NCBI GenBank assembly: GCA_937872385.1
Contig: CALMSO010000026.1
Coordinates: 186,001 to 250,000 of the forward strand
Length of the DNA: 64,000 nt
Direction of reading: 5' to 3'
Source of the DNA: an uncultured Saprospiraceae bacterium
GTDB taxonomy: Bacteria > Bacteroidota > Bacteroidia > Chitinophagales > Saprospiraceae
Positions 1 through 8,949 of this stretch are shown here, one piece after another. Each line of letters starts with the position of its first letter. The first letter of the stretch is position 1. Below the pieces are notes generated by a model. That model saw only the letters and a program-made list of their open reading frames with translations. It made no database searches and had not been told where the DNA came from. Both the position numbers and the translations under genes were made by a program.

Positions 1-194
1 ACCTGGCGATTGCCGCCTTGGCGGCCATAGTGGTCGCCCGCCAGTCCGTCCTCTATGCTCACCGCCACTTCCGATAGGGTGGTAAGCGGTGATTTGCGCT
101 GCGTACGAATGCCCATCCAAGTGACTTGCCCCGTTTGCGGCAATACGTTCATTATTTGCTTCATGCCAAGCACTTCGGCTGATTTGTGGTTCAT
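1..194 (-). CDS. MOSC domain protein, N-terminal part only (runs off the window start)
   Basis: The reading frame enters from beyond base 1 and begins at an ATG at 192-194; in-frame ATGs also exist at 162-164 and 150-152. About 64 residues are visible. The segment WMGIRTQRKSP followed by GLAGDHYGRQGGNRQ matches the start of MOSC domains (V-x-W-I-G-x-R ... G-x-x-G-D-H-Y ... R-Q). MOSC proteins are beta-barrel sulfur-carrier domains related to the C-terminus of molybdenum cofactor sulfurase, and stand-alone bacterial members of the YiiM type detoxify N-hydroxylated compounds or handle sulfur. The catalytic cysteine region is outside the window, so the exact role cannot be judged. The gene is divergent from the repeat protein that starts at 472. 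Confidence 0.7.
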   Translation of the reverse strand, partial: MNHKSAEVLGMKQIMNVLPQTGQVTWMGIRTQRKSPLTTLSEVAVSIEDGLAGDHYGRQGGNRQ

Positions 195-421
195 CTTTTT
201 GGTGATTTTATTTTTTCAAACCCGAATTTAACCCGAAATATTTCAAATTGTCGTAAATTATCATAACATTAATGAACATTATCCCGTTTGAAACCTTGTG
301 ATAAGTATAGTTATGATTCCCCCAGTTTAAAGTTCCACGCATATTTACACCCGGTCATTTCCCCGGTACACTTTTTTCAAACAAACAAATCTCATTTACA
401 AGACGACCTGAATGCTTTTCG

Positions 422-431
422 GTAAGCAACG
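422..431 (+). promoter_or_regulatory. GTAAGCAACG element, copy 1
   Basis: The 10-mer GTAAGCAACG lies 50 bp before the ATG of the repeat surface protein. The same 10-mer occurs upstream of the OmpA lipoprotein gene (35777) and msrB (46975), always on the coding strand. Around this copy the similarity to the OmpA copy extends to GTAAT and ATTCT on the 3' side, with a 1-nt indel. No function is known to me. Confidence 0.3.
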
Positions 432-471
432 GTAATGGCTATTCTTTTTTCAAAACCAAATAAATTAACCT

Positions 472-3400
472 ATGAAACTTGGTATTTTTTACCCAAAAAT
501 GTTGTGTTCCTTGCGAACAATGACACTTGTAACCCTAATTTTCACGCTCATGTCGGGTTTCTCATTGCAGCTTTCGGCGCAGCAGTGCGAAGCCAACGCA
601 GGCGGTTTTGCAGTTCAACAACTCTGTGTCCAGAGCACGGATTTTGTACTGACGGCAACCCCCAACGACAGTGCGGTAGTGCCGGAAGGCTTCGAAGTAA
701 TTTATGTATTGACTTCCGGCAATGATCTGGTCATTGAGCAAGTTAATGAAACCCCTGAATTTAAGCTACCCCTCGATGCCAGCGGTTTATTCACCCTGCA
801 TACGCTGGTGTACGACCCTGCCACGCTCGACCTGAGCATTGTAGAAATTGGCGTGACCACTGGCGTTGATGTAAACGGATTGCTGATACAAGGTGGCGGT
901 GATATTTGCGCCGCGCTGGATGTAACGGGCGTAAAGTTCCGCTTTGGGCTTTGCGACGAAGAACCCACTTGCGAGGCTATGGCTGGCACTTTGATGGCTG
1001 AAGGCGAGGCTTGTCTTGAAGAAGGCGAAGCGACCCTGACCGCTGCCCACGACGTAGAACCAACTGTACCTGAAGGCTTTGAAGTAATTTATGTACTTAC
1101 TTCAGGCGAAGAACTGACGATCGAACAGGTAAATGCCGAGCCGACTTTTACGGTAGAAGACATTGGTTTGTTCACCATTCACACCTTAGTATATGACCCC
1201 GAAACCCTCGATTTGGGTATTGTAGAAATTGGTGTGACCACTGGTGTGGATGTAAACGGATTGTTGATACAAGGTGGTGGTGAAATCTGTGCAGCACTCG
1301 ATGTAGCTGGCGCACAGTTCAATGTATTGGATTGTGCCTGCCCGATTATGGCTGGTACGCTTGTAGCCGACGACGATGCCTGCCTCGAAGACGGTGAGGC
1401 TACGCTTACCGCTATGCATGACATGGAGCCGGTCGTAGCGGAAGGTTTCTCTGTAATTTATGTATTGACTTCGGGCGAAGAACTCGTCATTGAGCAAGTG
1501 AACGAAGAGCCAACTTTCACCGTAGAAAGCACGGGCCGCTTTACTATTCATACTTTGGTGTTTGACCCCGAAACCCTCGATTTGGGTATTGTAGAAATCG
1601 GCGTGACCACTGGTGTGGATGTGAATGGATTGCTCATCCAAGGTGGTGGCGAAATCTGCGCAGCGCTTGATGTAGCTGGTGCACAGTTTAACGTAGAAGA
1701 GTGCGAAGCTGCTTGCGAAGCAATGGCTGGTACCCTCACTGCCGATGATGATGCTTGCCTCGAAGATGGCGAAGCTACCCTGACTGCTACCCACGACATG
1801 GAGCCGGTGGTGCCGGAAGGTTTCTCTTTGATTTATGTCCTGACCTCAGGCGAAGAACTCGTCATTGAGCAAGTGAACGAAGAGCCAACTTTCACCGTAG
1901 AAAGCACGGGCCGCTTTACTATTCATACTTTGGTGTTTGACCCCGAAACCCTCGATTTGGGTATTGTAGAAATCGGCGTGACCACTGGTGTGGATGTGAA
2001 TGGATTGCTCATCCAAGGTGGTGGCGAAATCTGCGCAGCGCTTGATGTAGCTGGTGCACAGTTTAACGTAGAAGAGTGCGAAGCTGCTTGCGAAGCAATG
2101 GCTGGTACCCTCACTGCCGATGATGATGCTTGCCTCGAAGATGGCGAAGCTACCCTGACTGCTACCCACGACATGGAGCCGGTGGTGCCGGAAGGTTTCT
2201 CTTTGATTTATGTCCTGACCTCAGGCGAAGAACTCGTCATTGAGCAAGTGAACGAAGAGCCAACTTTCACCGTAGAAAGCACGGGCCGCTTTACTATTCA
2301 TACTTTGGTGTTTGACCCCGAAACCCTCGATTTGGGTATTGTAGAAATCGGCGTGACCACTGGTGTGGATGTGAATGGATTGCTCATCCAAGGTGGTGGC
2401 GACATTTGCGCAGCATTGGACGTAGCTGGTGCACAGTTTAACGTAGAAGAGTGCGATGACGATGTGGATGGCGATTGCGAAGCTACTGCTGGCACACTTA
2501 TAGCCGATGATGCCGACTGCTTGGCGGGCCGAGGCGGCGTTACATTGACAGCTACTCGCGGCGAAGAGCCGAACGTACCGGAAGGGTATGAATTGCTCTA
2601 TGTATTAACTTCGGGTAATAATTTAGTCATTCAGCAAGTAGGCGCTGAGCCAAGCTTTGATGTAAATACGACAGGGCGCTTCACCATTCATACTTTGGTG
2701 TATGACCCTGCTACGCTTGACCTGAGCATTGTAGAGCTGGGCGTGACCACTGGTGTTGACGTAAACGGTTTGCTCGTTCAGGGCGGTGGCGACATTTGCG
2801 CAGCATTAGACGTAGCTGGTGCACAGTTCAACGTGAGCCGTTGCGTATTCTGTGGTGCTGATGCAGGTAGAATCTCCTACACCCGCGCAGGCGGCAGCCA
2901 GTTGTGCCTCGACCAGAACAACAGAGTAATCTTGGCTGGTAACGTCATCGTACGCGCCAGAGTGCCGCATGGCTTCCAGCGTATTTACGTGTTGACTTCA
3001 GGCGACGAACTCGTCATTCAGCAAGTGAACGACATCCCGGTATTTGAAGTAAAAGAGACCGGCCGCTACACCATTCACACGCTCGTGTACGATCCGAATA
3101 CGCTCAATCTTGGCAGCGTTCAGTTGGGTACAACCACAGGCTTCGATATCAATGCACTGCTCATTCAGGGTGGCGGCAACATCTGCGCTTCATTGGACGT
3201 AAGAGGTGTACGCTTCACTGTGAGAAACTGCGGCGCAGGGCGTTTGCAGGCTTATCCGAATCCGGCAACCAACAGCATTACGCTTGATATGCCCATGACG
3301 GATGGCTTGGAAAACATTATTGTAGAACTCGTGGATGCCAATGGGACGATGGTAAAGCAGTGGCGCTTTGACGGTAGCGCTGCTCAGCAAACGAATCTGA

Positions 3401-3492
3401 ATATTACAGATGTAAGACCTGGTATGTATGTATTGAGAATTACTGCTGGCGACCAGATATTGCAGCAAAGCCGTATTGTGAAAGCAGGATAA
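472..3492 (+). CDS. Secreted seven-repeat surface protein with T9SS sorting domain
   Basis: The 1006-residue protein has an N-terminal signal peptide (hydrophobic stretch about 17-36, likely cleavage after LSAQ). Seven repeats of about 120-125 residues follow, and the last about 82 residues are a type A T9SS sorting domain (YPNPATNSI near 928, GMYVLRI, ending SRIVKAG). Each repeat starts with a C-x-A-x-AG segment. It then carries the cores PEGFxVIYVLTSG, IEQVN, FTIHTLVYDP, GVTTGVDVNGLLIQGGG and ICAALDV, and closes with a cysteine, so the paired cysteines probably form one disulfide per module. I do not recognise the repeat family. Repeats 4 and 5 are identical at DNA level over a 375-bp period. 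The protein is very acidic. It is expected to be exported by Sec and T9SS to the cell surface as an adhesin or structural protein; that role is inferred from architecture only. Confidence 0.85.
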   Translation: MKLGIFYPKMLCSLRTMTLVTLIFTLMSGFSLQLSAQQCEANAGGFAVQQLCVQSTDFVLTATPNDSAVVPEGFEVIYVLTSGNDLVIEQVNETPEFKLPLDASGLFTLHTLVYDPATLDLSIVEIGVTTGVDVNGLLIQGGGDICAALDVTGVKFRFGLCDEEPTCEAMAGTLMAEGEACLEEGEATLTAAHDVEPTVPEGFEVIYVLTSGEELTIEQVNAEPTFTVEDIGLFTIHTLVYDPETLDLGIVEIGVTTGVDVNGLLIQGGGEICAALDVAGAQFNVLDCACPIMAGTLVADDDACLEDGEATLTAMHDMEPVVAEGFSVIYVLTSGEELVIEQVNEEPTFTVESTGRFTIHTLVFDPETLDLGIVEIGVTTGVDVNGLLIQGGGEICAALDVAGAQFNVEECEAACEAMAGTLTADDDACLEDGEATLTATHDMEPVVPEGFSLIYVLTSGEELVIEQVNEEPTFTVESTGRFTIHTLVFDPETLDLGIVEIGVTTGVDVNGLLIQGGGEICAALDVAGAQFNVEECEAACEAMAGTLTADDDACLEDGEATLTATHDMEPVVPEGFSLIYVLTSGEELVIEQVNEEPTFTVESTGRFTIHTLVFDPETLDLGIVEIGVTTGVDVNGLLIQGGGDICAALDVAGAQFNVEECDDDVDGDCEATAGTLIADDADCLAGRGGVTLTATRGEEPNVPEGYELLYVLTSGNNLVIQQVGAEPSFDVNTTGRFTIHTLVYDPATLDLSIVELGVTTGVDVNGLLVQGGGDICAALDVAGAQFNVSRCVFCGADAGRISYTRAGGSQLCLDQNNRVILAGNVIVRARVPHGFQRIYVLTSGDELVIQQVNDIPVFEVKETGRYTIHTLVYDPNTLNLGSVQLGTTTGFDINALLIQGGGNICASLDVRGVRFTVRNCGAGRLQAYPNPATNSITLDMPMTDGLENIIVELVDANGTMVKQWRFDGSAAQQTNLNITDVRPGMYVLRITAGDQILQQSRIVKAG
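1474..2402 (+). repeat. Perfect 375-bp tandem duplication inside the repeat protein gene
   Basis: Bases 1474-2027 match 1849-2402 without a mismatch when shifted by 375 bp (554 matching bases, compared line by line by eye). Identity breaks at 1473/1848 (g/a) and 2028/2403 (a/c). The unit is 125 codons, so the duplication keeps the frame. Other repeats of the same protein differ at many synonymous sites, so this pair was duplicated or gene-converted recently. Confidence 0.93.
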
Positions 3493-3516
3493 GTATTCTT
3501 CTTTCCTATAAAAAAA

Positions 3517-3554
3517 TGGGCGATTGCACTGCGGTGTAGTCGCCTGTTTTTTTG
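3517..3554 (+). terminator. Rho-independent terminator after the repeat protein gene
   Basis: The hairpin GGCGA-TTGCAC / GTGTAG-TCGCC with a 4-nt loop is followed by TGTTTTTTTG, 25 bp after the stop codon. The remaining intergenic bases to 3793 hold nothing I recognise. Confidence 0.75.
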
Positions 3555-3793
3555 TTATGCTCTTTTAATAAAAAATAGCTGTTTGCTGTTCGCAATTCAA
3601 CAGGAGTATCCGGACATAATATTTCAAGTGTAAAAAACACAAATAACTGATTATCAATTGTATAAATAATTTACCCAATAACATTTACAAAATAACAATG
3701 CCCCATTATTTAGCTGAATGTAAACATATCTTTTTTCTTACTAAAAGGCCAAAGTCCTGTAAACATCATCTCTTTTACACCTTGTTTACTCAT

Positions 3794-4483
3794 TTAACCC
3801 ACCTCCGCTATCTTAGTTTCAAAAGCAGCCCAAACTGGGTCGTGGGCAGGCAGCGGTGCAACAATTTCTTCCCAATTGCCAGATATCGGATGTTGAAAGC
3901 GCAATTTCCAGGCATGCAAATGAATGGAATGATCTGCATTGGCACGTCGAAAACCGTACTTATCGTCGCCTTTCACCGGACAGCCGATGGCACTTAGCTG
4001 CGCCCGAATCTGGTGATGCCGGCCGCTGATGAGTCGAATTTCGAGCAGCTGATAATTGTCGCTACTGCCGATGAGGCGATATTGCAACTCGGCGCGTTTG
4101 CTACCGGGCGTTTCCGTTTCGGTTGCAAAAGAGCGATTCTGACGGGCATTTTTTCGCAGAAAATGCAGCAGCGTGCCTTCGTCGTGCGGGGGCGCGTTTT
4201 TCACTACGGCCAGATAGGTTTTCTGTACGCTCCGATTTTGAAACTGCTCATTGAGTGCTGCCAGCGCACCCGAAGTTTTGGCAAAAAGCACGACACCGGT
4301 AGCGGGCCGATCGAGCCGATGAATAAGATGCAGCGTACTTTTGGTATAAATTTCGCCGAGGCCGAGCAAATCCTTGTCGCCGGTCTTGTCGGCTTGCACG
4401 GGCACATTGGCTGGCTTATTGAAAGCAATGAATTGATTGTTTTTGTACAAGACTAAATCGCCGATAGCAAATTCGTGTTTCAT
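3794..4483 (-). CDS. RluA-family pseudouridine synthase
   Basis: This 229-residue protein isomerises uridine to pseudouridine in structured RNA. The signature HRLDRPATG at about 55-63 carries the catalytic aspartate (about D58), and GRHHQIRAQL near 153-162 is the second family motif. It lacks an N-terminal S4 RNA-binding domain, so it resembles the short RluA/RluC-type or TruC-type enzymes; the exact target, 23S rRNA or a tRNA, cannot be read from the sequence. The ATG at 4483 lies 12 bp after the stop of the small membrane protein upstream, so the two are probably co-transcribed. The gene is convergent with the repeat protein gene. Confidence 0.9.
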   Translation of the reverse strand: MKHEFAIGDLVLYKNNQFIAFNKPANVPVQADKTGDKDLLGLGEIYTKSTLHLIHRLDRPATGVVLFAKTSGALAALNEQFQNRSVQKTYLAVVKNAPPHDEGTLLHFLRKNARQNRSFATETETPGSKRAELQYRLIGSSDNYQLLEIRLISGRHHQIRAQLSAIGCPVKGDDKYGFRRANADHSIHLHAWKLRFQHPISGNWEEIVAPLPAHDPVWAAFETKIAEVG

Positions 4484-4495
4484 ACTTTTCAGGCT

Positions 4496-4660
4496 TTATT
4501 CCACTTCTTCATAATCAATGTATTCTTCCCGCGCACTCTTTTTTTCCGACGATTGCTTGATCTTGTTTTTTTCACTATCAGCCATCAGCCCCTGAAAAAA
4601 GGGCGCAATAATCATTTTTATAGCAAAATAAAGCACCGCGATGATAATCAGTAAACGCAT
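4496..4660 (-). CDS. Small membrane protein, DUF4834-like
   Basis: A 54-residue protein with one hydrophobic N-terminal helix (MRLLIIIAVLYFAIKMIIAPFF) and a charged tail rich in Lys, Glu and Ser (ending DYEEVE). The layout matches the small DUF4834-type proteins of Bacteroidota, but the similarity is short, so the family name is tentative. The frame is open for 17 more codons upstream. The ATG at 4660 is preferred because a TAAATTTG -7 box lies at 4681-4688, which would fall inside the longer reading. It precedes the pseudouridine synthase by 12 bp. Function unknown. Confidence 0.6.
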   Translation of the reverse strand: MRLLIIIAVLYFAIKMIIAPFFQGLMADSEKNKIKQSSEKKSAREEYIDYEEVE

Positions 4661-4680
4661 AACATTCCTTATTTTTAAAA

Positions 4681-4688
4681 CAAATTTA
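4681..4688 (-). promoter_or_regulatory. Candidate -7 box (TAAATTTG) for the DUF4834-like gene
   Basis: It matches the Bacteroidota TAnnTTTG consensus on the minus strand, about 20 bp before the chosen ATG at 4660. A clear -33 TTTG at 19 bp spacing was not seen. Confidence 0.35.
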
Positions 4689-4774
4689 GACTTTCCTGGC
4701 AGCTTCTGCACGAAAACCGCGTTTTTTATAGGCTGGCAAAGCGCTTATCGCCCTGTTTCTTGACAATATTTTTT

Positions 4775-4782
4775 TAGCTTTG
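4775..4782 (+). promoter_or_regulatory. Candidate -7 box (TAGCTTTG) for the GT117 gene
   Basis: It fits TAnnTTTG. Transcription would start near 4789, which rules out the upstream in-frame start at 4794 as a comfortable start and favours the ATG at 4854. Confidence 0.4.
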
Positions 4783-4853
4783 CAGTTCAAATTTTGTGGG
4801 TAGCCGCTTTACAGGCAAATACCTTTTTCCTGATTGAATCAACTTTCATACAA

Positions 4854-7800
4854 ATGAATTCCAATAAATTGATTGACAATATTGCCGGCTGGTTAGTTTT
4901 TGCTATCACAGCAACGGTATTCGCTATTTCAGCAGAGCCAACGGGTAGCCTTTGGGATTGCGGGGAGTTTATTCTTGGTGCTTACAAATTGCAAGTAGTG
5001 CACCCGCCCGGCGCGCCTTTGTTTGCGTTGGTGGGTCGCATGTTCACTTGGGTAGCCGATATTATCAGCGATAATCCGGAGCACATTGCTTATTCCGTAA
5101 ACTTGATGTCGGGCATTTGTACAGCAATGGCGGCTACTTTCGTCTGTTGGATAACCATCATGCTGAGCAAACTGACCTTGGTGGGCCGCGAAGGCACGCC
5201 GGATACAGCCCAAACCATCGCGCTGGCAGGGGCGGGCATCGTAGCTGGGCTGGGCACGGCTTTTGCTTCCTCTATCTGGTTTTCGGCGGTAGAAGGCGAA
5301 GTGTATGCCATGTCCACGTTCTTCACGGCGCTCACCCTCTGGGCAGTGATTAAATGGTACGCCCTGCCCGATACGCCACAGACCGATCGCTGGCTGCTGT
5401 TTGCGGTATATGCTGCTGGGCTTTCCATTGGTGTGCACCTGCTGAGCTTGCTTACTTTTCCGGCGCTGGCCTTGTTTTTCTATTTCAAAAAATACCAAAA
5501 GCATACCTTTTGGGGAATGGCTGCCGCTACTGGTATTGGCGTGGTTATTTTGGGGGTCATCCAGAAAATTATCATTGTAGGCATTCCTACACTTTGGAGC
5601 CAATTGGAGTTATTTATGGTAAATACCCTGGGGATGCCATTTCATTCCGGGTTGATTCCAACCTTGTTGATTGTAGGGGCGGCTATCTTTTTGGGGCTGC
5701 GTTATGCGCATCGCAAGGAAAGTGTGGTATTGCAATACATCATTGTGGGAGCTACTTTAGTGACGCTTGGCTTTTCTACCATCGGTGTGGTGGTGATACG
5801 CGCCAATGCGGAAACCCCTATCAATATGAACGCGCCCAGCGATGCCATGCGCTTGATCCCTTATCTGAACCGTGAGCAGTACGGCGAGCGTCCTTTGTTG
5901 CGTGGCCCCCACTTTGAGGCACAGCCTACTGGTCAGGATTATCAAAACCGCTACGGCCGGGTTGGTGATCGCTACGAAATTGTAGATTACAAACTGACGT
6001 ATAAATTCGACGATAAGGATAAAATGCTGCTGCCGCGCATGGGTGATTACACCCAAAACCGGGCTGCTTTGTACAAACAATGGATGGGGCTGGACCCCAA
6101 CAACCCACTACCACCGGGCCGCCCCACTCAAGCGGATAATATGCGCTTCATGTTGCAATATCAATTGGGCTGGATGTACTGGCGCTATTTTATGTGGAAT
6201 TTTGCGGGCAAGCAAAACGGCGATCAGGGTTTTTACCCCTGGGACAAATCCAGCGGGCACTGGCTGTCGGGCATTAAGCCTTTGGACGAGGCACGATTGT
6301 ACAATATGAGCGAGCTGCCCGATGTGAAAAGAAATGACAAAGCCCGCAATACTTATTATATGTTGCCTTTCCTGTTTGGGCTGGTAGGCTTGATTTTCCA
6401 TTTCAATCGCCGCCGCAACGATGCCCTGGGGCTGCTGGCCATGTTCATTATTACTGGCATTGGCATTATTATTTATTCTAACCAACCCCCTAATGAGCCT
6501 CGTGAGCGCGACTATGTGCTGGTGGGTTCATTTTTTACCTATTGCATCTGGATGGGTATGGCCGTGCCTGCGCTATTTGAATTGTGCCGAACCCGCCTGA
6601 ATTTTGGAGGCATTGCTCCGGCCGCGCTGGCCTCGGCCTTAGTGCTGAGCGCCCCTCTGCTGATGGGTACCCAAAACTACGACGACCACAGCCGACGCCA
6701 CCATACTGGTGCTCGTGACTACGCCAACAACTTCCTCGAATCTTGCGCACCTAATGCCATCATTTTTACCTATGGCGATAACGACACTTACCCGCTGTGG
6801 TACGCGCAAGAAGTGGAAGGCATTCGCACCGATGTGCGCGTGGTCAACCTCAGTCTGATAGCCGTGGATTGGTACATTGACCTACTTCGACGCAAAATTA
6901 ATGACTCTCCGGCCATCAACATGACTATACCAGCCGAAGCCCTGAGAGGCAGCAAGCGCAATCAGGTATTTTATGTAAGCCGCAACCAGAATGTACCCGA
7001 CCCGGCGATGTCTGTGCATGATTTTCTGCGCTTTATCGGCGAAGACCATCCGGTGGCCTCGCAGGCTGGCCGGCAGTACGAAAGCCATTATTATACGAAA
7101 AACGTTTTTATCCCAGTTAATCGCAATCAGCTCATCGCCAGCGGAGCCGTCAATCCGGCGGATTCGGCTCGCATTCCAGACCGAATTCCGCTGAATGTAA
7201 GCGGTAAAGATTTTTACCTATTAAAAGACGACCTCGCGGTGCTTGATATTATTGCATCCAATATGTGGGAGCGCCCCATTTATTTTGCGGTAACCTGCCG
7301 GCCCGAGAAATTCTTTGGCCTACAAGATTATATGAGCCTTGAAGGTCTGGCCCTGCGCATCACGCCAGTGCGTAGCAATAGCGACCCCAATTATGGCATC
7401 GTCGGTAGTGGCCGAGTGGACAGCGACGCCATTTATACCAATGTAATGGAAAAATTTCGCTGGGGTAATTTTGACAAATACGACTTATTCGTGGACAGGA
7501 GCTATGCGCCCAGCATCCAAAGTATGCAAACCATGATTCTGCGGGCTTCTGCCAATTTGATTGCCAAAACGGATACTACGCGCGCTATTGCTTTGATAGA
7601 CAAGTACTTCGAGTCGTTTCCGCATATGAATTTCCCGTACGACTATCGCACTATGTATATGCTCAACGTCTATTTCCAAGCGGATGCCTACGACAAGGCC
7701 AAACCCCATTTGGAGATATTGGCTAATGAATTAGAACAGCAGCTCGCATTTTACGATTCGCTTTCGCCCGACCTAATCAGCGGCAGCTTCCGACAGGATT

Positions 7801-7952
7801 ATAGCCTCGCCTACCAAACGATGGAAACCATGTTGCAAAGAGTGCAAAGCATGGGTGATAATGCCTGGCTGGTAGAATTGCAAGGCCGTTTTGCGCCCTA
7901 TCGCCTTGAGGATGTACAACCGGAAATGGCGCCGCCCTTAGAGCAAGAATAG
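4854..7952 (+). CDS. GT117 / DUF2723 membrane glycosyltransferase (protein O-mannosyltransferase-like)
   Basis: A 1032-residue integral membrane protein of the DUF2723 family (GT117, related to eukaryotic TMEM260). The family start is present as NIAGWLVFAI ... EPTGSLWDCGEF ... KLQVVHPPGAP. The acidic residues of the first periplasmic loop (WDCGEF) are typical of GT-C enzymes that use lipid-linked sugars. About a dozen hydrophobic segments fill residues 10-600, with PPNEPRERDYVLVGSF in the middle. A soluble C-terminal region follows, with FTYGDNDTYPLWYAQ and VRVVNLSL, common to the family. It probably glycosylates exported proteins on the periplasmic side. The start at 4854 (MNSNKLIDN) matches the family N-terminus better than the extended frame at 4794. 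The gene stands alone, with rpiB 61 bp downstream. Confidence 0.9.
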   Translation: MNSNKLIDNIAGWLVFAITATVFAISAEPTGSLWDCGEFILGAYKLQVVHPPGAPLFALVGRMFTWVADIISDNPEHIAYSVNLMSGICTAMAATFVCWITIMLSKLTLVGREGTPDTAQTIALAGAGIVAGLGTAFASSIWFSAVEGEVYAMSTFFTALTLWAVIKWYALPDTPQTDRWLLFAVYAAGLSIGVHLLSLLTFPALALFFYFKKYQKHTFWGMAAATGIGVVILGVIQKIIIVGIPTLWSQLELFMVNTLGMPFHSGLIPTLLIVGAAIFLGLRYAHRKESVVLQYIIVGATLVTLGFSTIGVVVIRANAETPINMNAPSDAMRLIPYLNREQYGERPLLRGPHFEAQPTGQDYQNRYGRVGDRYEIVDYKLTYKFDDKDKMLLPRMGDYTQNRAALYKQWMGLDPNNPLPPGRPTQADNMRFMLQYQLGWMYWRYFMWNFAGKQNGDQGFYPWDKSSGHWLSGIKPLDEARLYNMSELPDVKRNDKARNTYYMLPFLFGLVGLIFHFNRRRNDALGLLAMFIITGIGIIIYSNQPPNEPRERDYVLVGSFFTYCIWMGMAVPALFELCRTRLNFGGIAPAALASALVLSAPLLMGTQNYDDHSRRHHTGARDYANNFLESCAPNAIIFTYGDNDTYPLWYAQEVEGIRTDVRVVNLSLIAVDWYIDLLRRKINDSPAINMTIPAEALRGSKRNQVFYVSRNQNVPDPAMSVHDFLRFIGEDHPVASQAGRQYESHYYTKNVFIPVNRNQLIASGAVNPADSARIPDRIPLNVSGKDFYLLKDDLAVLDIIASNMWERPIYFAVTCRPEKFFGLQDYMSLEGLALRITPVRSNSDPNYGIVGSGRVDSDAIYTNVMEKFRWGNFDKYDLFVDRSYAPSIQSMQTMILRASANLIAKTDTTRAIALIDKYFESFPHMNFPYDYRTMYMLNVYFQADAYDKAKPHLEILANELEQQLAFYDSLSPDLISGSFRQDYSLAYQTMETMLQRVQSMGDNAWLVELQGRFAPYRLEDVQPEMAPPLEQE

Positions 7953-8013
7953 CAAAACGCCAGCGGATGGCATCAGTCGTATTTCATTCGCTGGCATCAA
8001 AAAAAATTTGACT

Positions 8014-8457
8014 ATGCATATCAAAACCATTGCCATCGGCTGCGACCACGCCGGTTTTGTCTATAAAGACAGCCTGGCAGAAATGCTGCGCGCACAAGAC
8101 ATTGAAATACAAGACTTTGGCACCCATTCTGCGGACGCTGTGGACTATCCCGACTTTGCCCATCCGGTAGCGGAGCAGGTAGAAAGTGGGCGAGCAGACC
8201 TCGGAGTACTCATCTGTGGCAGCGGCAACGGAGTAGCCATAACCGCCAACAAACATCAAGGTATTCGCTGCGCTTTGTGCTGGAATGAAGAATTGGCTGC
8301 ACTGGCCCGGCAGCACAACAACGCCAACGTCATCGCCCTGCCCGCTCGCTTTGTCAGTGCAGAGCTGGCGCAGCAAATGGTACAAATTTTTATTACAACT
8401 GAATTTGAAGGAGGCCGGCACGACCGTCGGGTAAGCAAAATTGCATCTGCGTGCTAA
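8014..8457 (+). CDS. rpiB: Ribose-5-phosphate isomerase B
   Basis: A 147-residue cytosolic enzyme that interconverts ribose 5-phosphate and ribulose 5-phosphate in the non-oxidative pentose phosphate pathway. IAIGCDHAGF at the N-terminus holds the Asp-His pair for substrate binding, YPDFAHPVA follows, and LICGSGNGVAI contains the conserved catalytic cysteine and the phosphate-binding glycines. HNNANVIALPARF and GGRHDRRVSKI complete the family pattern. Length is normal. The ATG at 8014 is preferred over a TTG two codons earlier. It lies 61 bp after the GT117 gene on the same strand, and an inverted repeat (CGCCAGCG ... CGCTGGCA, 7960-7996) sits between them. Confidence 0.95.
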   Translation: MHIKTIAIGCDHAGFVYKDSLAEMLRAQDIEIQDFGTHSADAVDYPDFAHPVAEQVESGRADLGVLICGSGNGVAITANKHQGIRCALCWNEELAALARQHNNANVIALPARFVSAELAQQMVQIFITTEFEGGRHDRRVSKIASAC

Positions 8458-8949
8458 GAGCACTTTGGAGGCATGGTAAAAAAGAAAAAAGTGGAGTGAG
8501 CTAAAAGCCAAGTCTAAACCCCCCATTGACCGACTTCGCTCACCCCCTACTATGGTCATTACTGACCTAAGCATCTTCGAGTATTTCAAAAAAAACAAAA
8601 GCTATACTTGCCAATTCGAATATTACTCCGAATCGAAGGCTTTGTTGCCGAAATTTTAAAATGGAAATTTTTTGGTATGAATCGTTTTAGAAAATGCACC
8701 ACTTCGCAAAGGACTGCGACAAATGTGTACATTACGACTGTGCGTAGATAACCCGATGTGTAAAGCTCTCTTTGATGATGCAAAGTAACGCTTTCTGCTG
8801 CAAATAGCAAAATTTTTTTTCGTTGAAACTGCATGGAACTATGTTAATGCCTGCTTGGCGGACGTATTTTGCGTCAATTTGTCAGTTGGGCTACACATGG
8901 CACAGGTTTTGAACACCTTTATTGCAAAAAGACCAAAACAAATTCAGCT
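8458..8949 (+). other. Intergenic region before htpG, no gene seen
   Basis: About 490 bp. An open frame on the minus strand (8586-8834) has no family resemblance and an odd composition, so I do not call it. The htpG frame is open upstream to 8869 but the Hsp90 N-terminus begins at 8950. I saw no CIRCE-type inverted repeat or other heat-shock operator. Confidence 0.5.

Noticed and set aside
1186-1794. Long open frame of 202 codons on the minus strand inside the repeat protein gene
   Set aside because: It is the antisense shadow of repeat codons and recurs with each repeat; it has no independent family features.
7960-7996. Inverted repeat between the GT117 gene and rpiB
   Set aside because: 8-bp arms with a long loop and no U-tract; too weak to call a terminator.
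8586-8834. 82-codon minus-strand frame before htpG
   Set aside because: No resemblance to any family, odd composition, and no promoter or partner.
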